Shown here in pieces: positions 59,928 through 64,000 of a stretch of 64,000 nt of DNA. The translations under genes were made by a program, and so were the position numbers. The notes under the pieces were generated by a model. The model was not told the DNA's origin. It made no database searches and was given only the letters and a program-made list of their open reading frames with translations. Source of the stretch: Aalborgiella sp963841045. Its GTDB lineage: Bacteria; Pseudomonadota; Gammaproteobacteria; Burkholderiales; Burkholderiaceae_C. The DNA lies in the NCBI GenBank assembly GCA_963841045.1, contig CAWJBD010000005.1:1-64000 (forward strand). The letters are read 5' to 3'. Every line of letters begins with the position of its first letter. The stretch's first letter is position 1.

Positions 59928-62033
59928 TTACTTTGCTGATAAGGTTAATAATTTTGATAAATCGGCGCGTACAAACCCATGGCCTACGGATTTGGCCAAT
60001 GCGTCTTGTTCGCTGGCAAGCATTGCAGGGTCTTGTTGCCGTGCCCAAAATACAGGCCCGCCTTCCCAGCGAGGAAAGCCATAGCCCTGTGTCAGCACCA
60101 CATCGATGTCACTGGCGCGCTGTGCCACACCTTCTTGCAACAGCAAGGCCGCTTCGTTGACCATGGCCATTAATGCGCGTCTATGGATTTCTTCTACGCT
60201 GAATGTGCGGCGTTCAATGCCGCGTGCTTGGCTGGCTTGGGTGATCACTTGGCGTACCAATTCATCGGTCGTGCGCGTTTGTTTGCCATCGACATAGGCG
60301 TAATAACCACTGCCTGTTTTGCGCCCCAATCGACCTTGCTCACACAAGTTATCCAGGATGCTGACATAACGCACCCGCGCGTCACGTGTCGCTGCTTGCG
60401 ACTTGCGCATGCGCCAAGCAATGTCCAAACCAGATAAATCAGCCACGGCAAACGGTCCCATGGCAAAGCCCATGGCTGTCAATGCGTTGTCCACATCTTC
60501 AGGCCAAGCGCCGTCTTCCAGCATGAATTCGCATTGGTTGCGGTAGGCGTTGTAAATGCGGTTACCAATAAAGCCAAAGGCATTGCCGCACAGCACAGGT
60601 ATTTTTTTCAGCTTTTGCCCCAAAGCCAAGCCTGTTGCCAGCGCGTCAGGCACACTTTCTTTGCCGCGCACCACTTCGAGCAATTTCATTACGTTGGCTG
60701 GACTGAAGAAATGCAAACCGATAACGTCTTGCGGACGTTGGGTGAATTGTGCAATGGCATCCAGATCCAAATACGATGTGTTGCTGGCCAGCACCGCGCC
60801 AGCACGGGCATGGGTATCAATTTTCTTGAACACTTCTTGCTTGACAGCCATGTCTTCAAACACCGCTTCAATTACCACATCGGCGCGTTGCAGCAGGGTC
60901 CAATCGGTCGTCAAGGTTAAACGCGCTTGCCGTGCGCTTACCTCTTGCGGGCTGACTTTCTTGGTTTCAATCTGGCGCTGGTAATGGGTCGCTACGCGCT
61001 CTTGACCTCGTTGCAATGCGTCTGCATCTTGTTCCAGCAGTACGACCTGCAAACCCGCATCCAGTGCACAAATCGCGATACCCGCACCCATGGTGCCAGC
61101 ACCAATCACGGCCACACAATCAAATGCGCGTGGTTGACAGCGCAATTCAGTTGGCATTTTGGCGGCTTCGCGTTCTGCCATAAATTGGTAGCGCAATGCT
61201 TTGGCTGCGGTGGTGGACAAGAGCTGTAAAAACAACTCGCGTTCGCGCTTCAAACCCACATCAAATGAATCTATGCCTGCTTCCAGTGCGTTCAATAGCG
61301 CGCTGTACGCAGGTTGCATTTTCTGCCGTGCGTTCAGTTTGTCGCGTGCGGCGTTTATTGTTGCTCTGGCTTTTGTAGCAGCTTCTGCATCGAATTCAAT
61401 TTGACTGGCCACAGTCCAATTGACCTGCTTGCTCGGATTTTTTGCCAAATCCAATGCTACCGTTTTAGCTGCTGCAAGCAATTCTTCCTGCGAATCTACA
61501 AGCTTGTTCAATAAGCCGCTTTGCGCCAATTTCTGTGCCGTTTGCGGTGCACCCGATTGCATCATGCCCAAAGCCGTTTCCATGCCAACCAATCTGGGCA
61601 AACGCTGTGTGCCACCACTACCGGGAATCAATCCCAGCAAAATTTCAGGCAAGCCCAGCTTCGCAGAAGCCACCGCCACGCGTGCATGACACGCCATGGC
61701 CAATTCCAAACCACCGCCTAAAGCTACGCCGGCAATCGCCGCCACAACGGGCTTGGTGCAAGCCTCCACACGCGCCAGCACATCAGGCAATATGGGTGCA
61801 GCCACTTGTGCTGGCGTGCCCAATTCATTCACATCAGCACCTGCACAAAATGCTTTTGCGCTACCAACAATCACAATACCTTTGACATTTTGATTGGCCA
61901 TTGCAGCATCCAAACTGTCCACAATGTGCCTGCGCAAAGCATGGCTGAGACCATTCACTGGTGGGTTATTCAACTGCAAAATGAGAACAGCATCTTCTAC
62001 TGAATTGGGTGGAGATATTTCAACTTGGGACAT
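59928..62033 (-). CDS. Bifunctional enoyl-CoA hydratase / 3-hydroxyacyl-CoA dehydrogenase (PaaH/FadJ-like)
   Basis: This 701-residue protein has an N-terminal crotonase domain (GSAKAFCAGADVNELG, GLIPGSGGTQRLPRLVG, residues 10-190). A 3-hydroxyacyl-CoA dehydrogenase NAD domain follows (VAVIGAGTMGAGIA at 308-321, GLHFFSPANVMKLLEVVRG), then C-terminal domains (ENG-like MGFAMGPFAVADLSGLDIAW). Located 8 bases from the thiolase, it most likely does the hydration and oxidation steps after ring opening (PaaF and PaaH roles). A general fatty-acid role is the alternative. Confidence 0.92.
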   Translation of the reverse strand: MSQVEISPPNSVEDAVLILQLNNPPVNGLSHALRRHIVDSLDAAMANQNVKGIVIVGSAKAFCAGADVNELGTPAQVAAPILPDVLARVEACTKPVVAAIAGVALGGGLELAMACHARVAVASAKLGLPEILLGLIPGSGGTQRLPRLVGMETALGMMQSGAPQTAQKLAQSGLLNKLVDSQEELLAAAKTVALDLAKNPSKQVNWTVASQIEFDAEAATKARATINAARDKLNARQKMQPAYSALLNALEAGIDSFDVGLKRERELFLQLLSTTAAKALRYQFMAEREAAKMPTELRCQPRAFDCVAVIGAGTMGAGIAICALDAGLQVVLLEQDADALQRGQERVATHYQRQIETKKVSPQEVSARQARLTLTTDWTLLQRADVVIEAVFEDMAVKQEVFKKIDTHARAGAVLASNTSYLDLDAIAQFTQRPQDVIGLHFFSPANVMKLLEVVRGKESVPDALATGLALGQKLKKIPVLCGNAFGFIGNRIYNAYRNQCEFMLEDGAWPEDVDNALTAMGFAMGPFAVADLSGLDIAWRMRKSQAATRDARVRYVSILDNLCEQGRLGRKTGSGYYAYVDGKQTRTTDELVRQVITQASQARGIERRTFSVEEIHRRALMAMVNEAALLLQEGVAQRASDIDVVLTQGYGFPRWEGGPVFWARQQDPAMLASEQDALAKSVGHGFVRADLSKLLTLSAK

Positions 62034-62066
62034 GGTTTTAAAAATGATAGTTTGTATGAAGCAAAT

Positions 62067-63251
62067 TTACGCCAGCGCAGCGTAAACCAAGTTTCTGAAG
62101 AGTGGGCGATAGTAGTCGCGCTGATTAGGCGCTTGAATCATCATGATGGCAAACATATCGAGTGCAGGGTCCACAAAAAAACTGGTTCCTGCAATGCCGC
62201 CCCAATAGTACAAACCTGCCGAACCTAAAACCGAACTGATGCCGGCTTCTTTGCGAATGGCAAAACCCAAACCAAAACCATGCCCCGGTGACAAGAGTTC
62301 GCCCGACGCACCAGCGCGGTTCACAGGAATGCTGCCCAAGTGGTCGGCTGTCATCATTTGCACTGTGTGGCGGCTTAATAAACGCACACCATCGAGCTCA
62401 CCTTTGTTCAACATGAACTGCAAAAATCTTGCGTAGTCTGAAGCAGTCGATGCCAGTCCACCGCCGCCCGACTCAAACAATGGTGGTGTGTGGATGTTGA
62501 TCATCTTCAACTGAATGCCGCCATCTGGGTCTTTTTTGAATGGTTCGGCAATGCGGTGGTGTTTTTCTTCTGGCACGCTAAAACCCGTCTCCAACATGCC
62601 CAATGGCGTAAAAATGTGTTGTTGCAAAAACTCACTCAATTTTTGCCCGCTGACCACTTCCACCAAAGCGCCCAGCACATCGGTGGCACGGCTGTATTCC
62701 CACGCCGTACCTGGTTCAAACTGCAAAGGCAAAGTGGCCAATAATTTCGAAAACTCGGCATTGTTCGCGTCACGCAAACTCATGCCAATTTTTGAGCTGC
62801 GATAAGCCTTTTGCACCGCTGTGTTGCCTAAAAATTCATAGGTCAAACCCGATGTGTGGCGCAGCAGGTCTTGTATCGTTGCATCGTTTTTCGTAGAGAC
62901 ATAAGAGACTTCCCCATTCGCTTCAAGCGCCACTCGTTGCTTGGAAAATTCTGGCAGATACTTGCTAACCGAATCGTTCAACAGCAACTTACCTTGCTCC
63001 ATCAGCATCATCACCGCCACCGACACAATCGGTTTGGTCATGGAATAAATGCGGAATATGGAATCCAGCGCCATTGCAGTGCCATCGTTGGGGTTCTGTT
63101 GACCCAAAGCCTCAAACACCAACTCTTTCCCGCCCTGCACCACTTTCACCACCGCACCCGGCAAACGTTGTTTGTCAATCTCTGACTGCAAGGTGGCAAT
63201 CAATCTGGTTTTGCGGTCTTTGTTCATGTAATTTTGCGTGGAGGTTTGCAT
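62067..63251 (-). CDS. Serine beta-lactamase-fold hydrolase (class C-like/EstB family)
   Basis: The ~394-residue protein has the beta-lactamase-like active site: FRIYSMTKPIVSVAVMMLM contains S-M-T-K (SxxK), and WEYSRATDVLGALVEVVSGQ the Tyr of the YxN-equivalent motif. GFGLGFAIRK and YYWGGIAGTSFFVDPALD match EstB-type esterases. It has no signal peptide, so it is likely a cytoplasmic esterase or peptidase rather than a resistance enzyme. ATG 63,251 is chosen; 63,227 is possible. Confidence 0.88.
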   Translation of the reverse strand: MQTSTQNYMNKDRKTRLIATLQSEIDKQRLPGAVVKVVQGGKELVFEALGQQNPNDGTAMALDSIFRIYSMTKPIVSVAVMMLMEQGKLLLNDSVSKYLPEFSKQRVALEANGEVSYVSTKNDATIQDLLRHTSGLTYEFLGNTAVQKAYRSSKIGMSLRDANNAEFSKLLATLPLQFEPGTAWEYSRATDVLGALVEVVSGQKLSEFLQQHIFTPLGMLETGFSVPEEKHHRIAEPFKKDPDGGIQLKMINIHTPPLFESGGGGLASTASDYARFLQFMLNKGELDGVRLLSRHTVQMMTADHLGSIPVNRAGASGELLSPGHGFGLGFAIRKEAGISSVLGSAGLYYWGGIAGTSFFVDPALDMFAIMMIQAPNQRDYYRPLFRNLVYAALA

Positions 63252-63423
63252 GCGCACTTAATCTTTCATTAACTTTTGCAAATTCTTTGATGCGCGATTA
63301 TCCCACCTGTTGCACGGGGCTTATGTATCCATTGTTTGATGCTTATATATGGCTTATATATACTTCGTTCATATTTGGCTTCTAGCAAGCCAATCTTTCT
63401 AAACGAATCGTTTTCAATTCAAT

Positions 63424-64000
63424 ATGTCAAACAAATCCCTCATCTACGTTGGCGACCCCATGTGTTCATGGTGTTATGGTTTTGGTGTGCCTTTGCAAGC
63501 CTTGCTGCAAAGCTTGCCAGATGTGCCTTTGAACTTGGTTTTGGGTGGCTTGCGTGCTTACAACAAAGAAGTGATGCCCGACAATTTGAAAGCCACCATT
63601 CACCAACACTGGGATGCTGTGCATAAACGCTCTGGCAAACCCTTTGGCACTGGCCAGTTTGACCGCGCAGGCTACATTTACGATACCGAACCCGCTTGCC
63701 GCGCAGTGGTCACCATTCGCAATTTAGCACCATCGCAAACTTTGGTGATGTACCACGCGGTGCAGCACGCTTTTTACGCCTTGGGGCACGACATCACACA
63801 AACACAGGTACTGGCCGATATTTGGCAAGGTATACAAACGCTGCAAGCCAACAAAGTACCACCACAAATGTTGTTGACCCGCGATGAATTTGTAGCAGCG
63901 TTTGAAAGCGACAAGATGAAAATGCTCACACACGTCGATTTTGAGCAAGTGCAGCAATGGGGCATTCAGGGCTTTCCAGCGTTAATCGCTGTCAATGGCG
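63424..64000 (+). CDS. DsbA family protein (FrnE-like), truncated by the window edge
   Basis: From ATG 63,424 the frame stays open for 192 codons to the edge. LIYVGDPMCSWCYGFGVPLQ carries the CSWC redox motif; GGLRAYNKEVMPDNLKATI and GKPFGTGQFDRAGYIYDTEP follow the family, and QQWGIQGFPALIAVNG holds the cis-Pro (FPAL). These cytoplasmic thioredoxin-fold proteins act in thiol-disulfide exchange or as isomerases. It is divergent from the hydrolase gene. The last ~20 residues are outside the window. Confidence 0.88.
   Translation, partial: MSNKSLIYVGDPMCSWCYGFGVPLQALLQSLPDVPLNLVLGGLRAYNKEVMPDNLKATIHQHWDAVHKRSGKPFGTGQFDRAGYIYDTEPACRAVVTIRNLAPSQTLVMYHAVQHAFYALGHDITQTQVLADIWQGIQTLQANKVPPQMLLTRDEFVAAFESDKMKMLTHVDFEQVQQWGIQGFPALIAVNG

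Noticed and set aside
63330..63400. Degenerate copy of the dispersed repeat (CTTATATATGGCTTATATAT)
   Set aside because: Only the AT-rich part resembles the element; the GGCTnnAGCC and GCCTAAG parts are absent.

Overview
The window looks like two unrelated genomes joined near position 24,490, which suggests a chimeric metagenome contig rather than one chromosome. Bases 1 to about 24,490 read as an anaerobic, probably syntrophic member of Desulfobacterota (Syntrophales-like). It has 2-hydroxyacyl-CoA dehydratase/benzoyl-CoA reductase-type subunits with ATP-dependent activases, acyl-CoA dehydrogenases, an acetyl-CoA-synthase-like domain with a CooC-type ATPase, and a TRAP transporter with a TatT component. 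Bases from about 24,490 to 64,000 read as an aerobic Burkholderiales, probably Comamonadaceae. This part has the order alaA-hom-thrC-moeA-moaD-moaE-clpB, the paa phenylacetate pathway, darP next to pmbA, and TTG-rich leucine codon use. The join falls inside an ACR3 arsenite-permease gene on one side and what looks like a bactofilin gene on the other.

Layout of part one. A plus-strand operon (387-16,652) starts with two acyl-CoA dehydrogenases, two small paralogous helical proteins of unknown family, a TetR regulator and a larger paralog of the helical proteins. It continues with module A (two dehydratase/reductase-like subunits and two activases), an ACS-like domain protein and a CooC-like ATPase. 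After a pair of inverted hairpin repeats comes module B (two more subunits, a winged-helix/ferredoxin protein and a third activase). Its likely role is ATP-driven low-potential reduction or dehydration of acyl-CoA intermediates coupled to acyl-CoA oxidation; the substrate cannot be read from sequence. On the minus strand follows a TRAP operon (TatT, DctP, zinc-ribbon DctQ, DctM), then a lower-GC stretch with DUF1737 and DUF6982 proteins, tRNA-Glu, a START protein and a VKOR-thioredoxin fusion.

Layout of part two. Transporters (EamA, MFS), MAPEG, a glycosyltransferase and two VOC proteins lead to a two-gene block that looks like integron cassettes (a membrane protein and a Shedu/SduA defence nuclease, each ending in an attC-like hairpin). 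Next come clpB, moaE/moaD/moeA, thrC (interrupted), hom, an aminotransferase, a Mth938 protein, PrxQ, PhoH/PIN, pmbA and darP. A TRAP transporter, the paaI-K-A-B-C-D-E cluster with a TetR regulator, paaG, paaJ/pcaF, a paaH-like bifunctional enzyme, a beta-lactamase-fold hydrolase and a truncated DsbA-family gene complete the window. Nine copies of one ~65 bp hairpin repeat are scattered through this part, one lying in frame inside the PhoH gene.

Many genes in both parts are split by one-base frameshifts, several at homopolymers, so sequencing or assembly error is likely. I give such genes as single full-length entries and state where the frame breaks.
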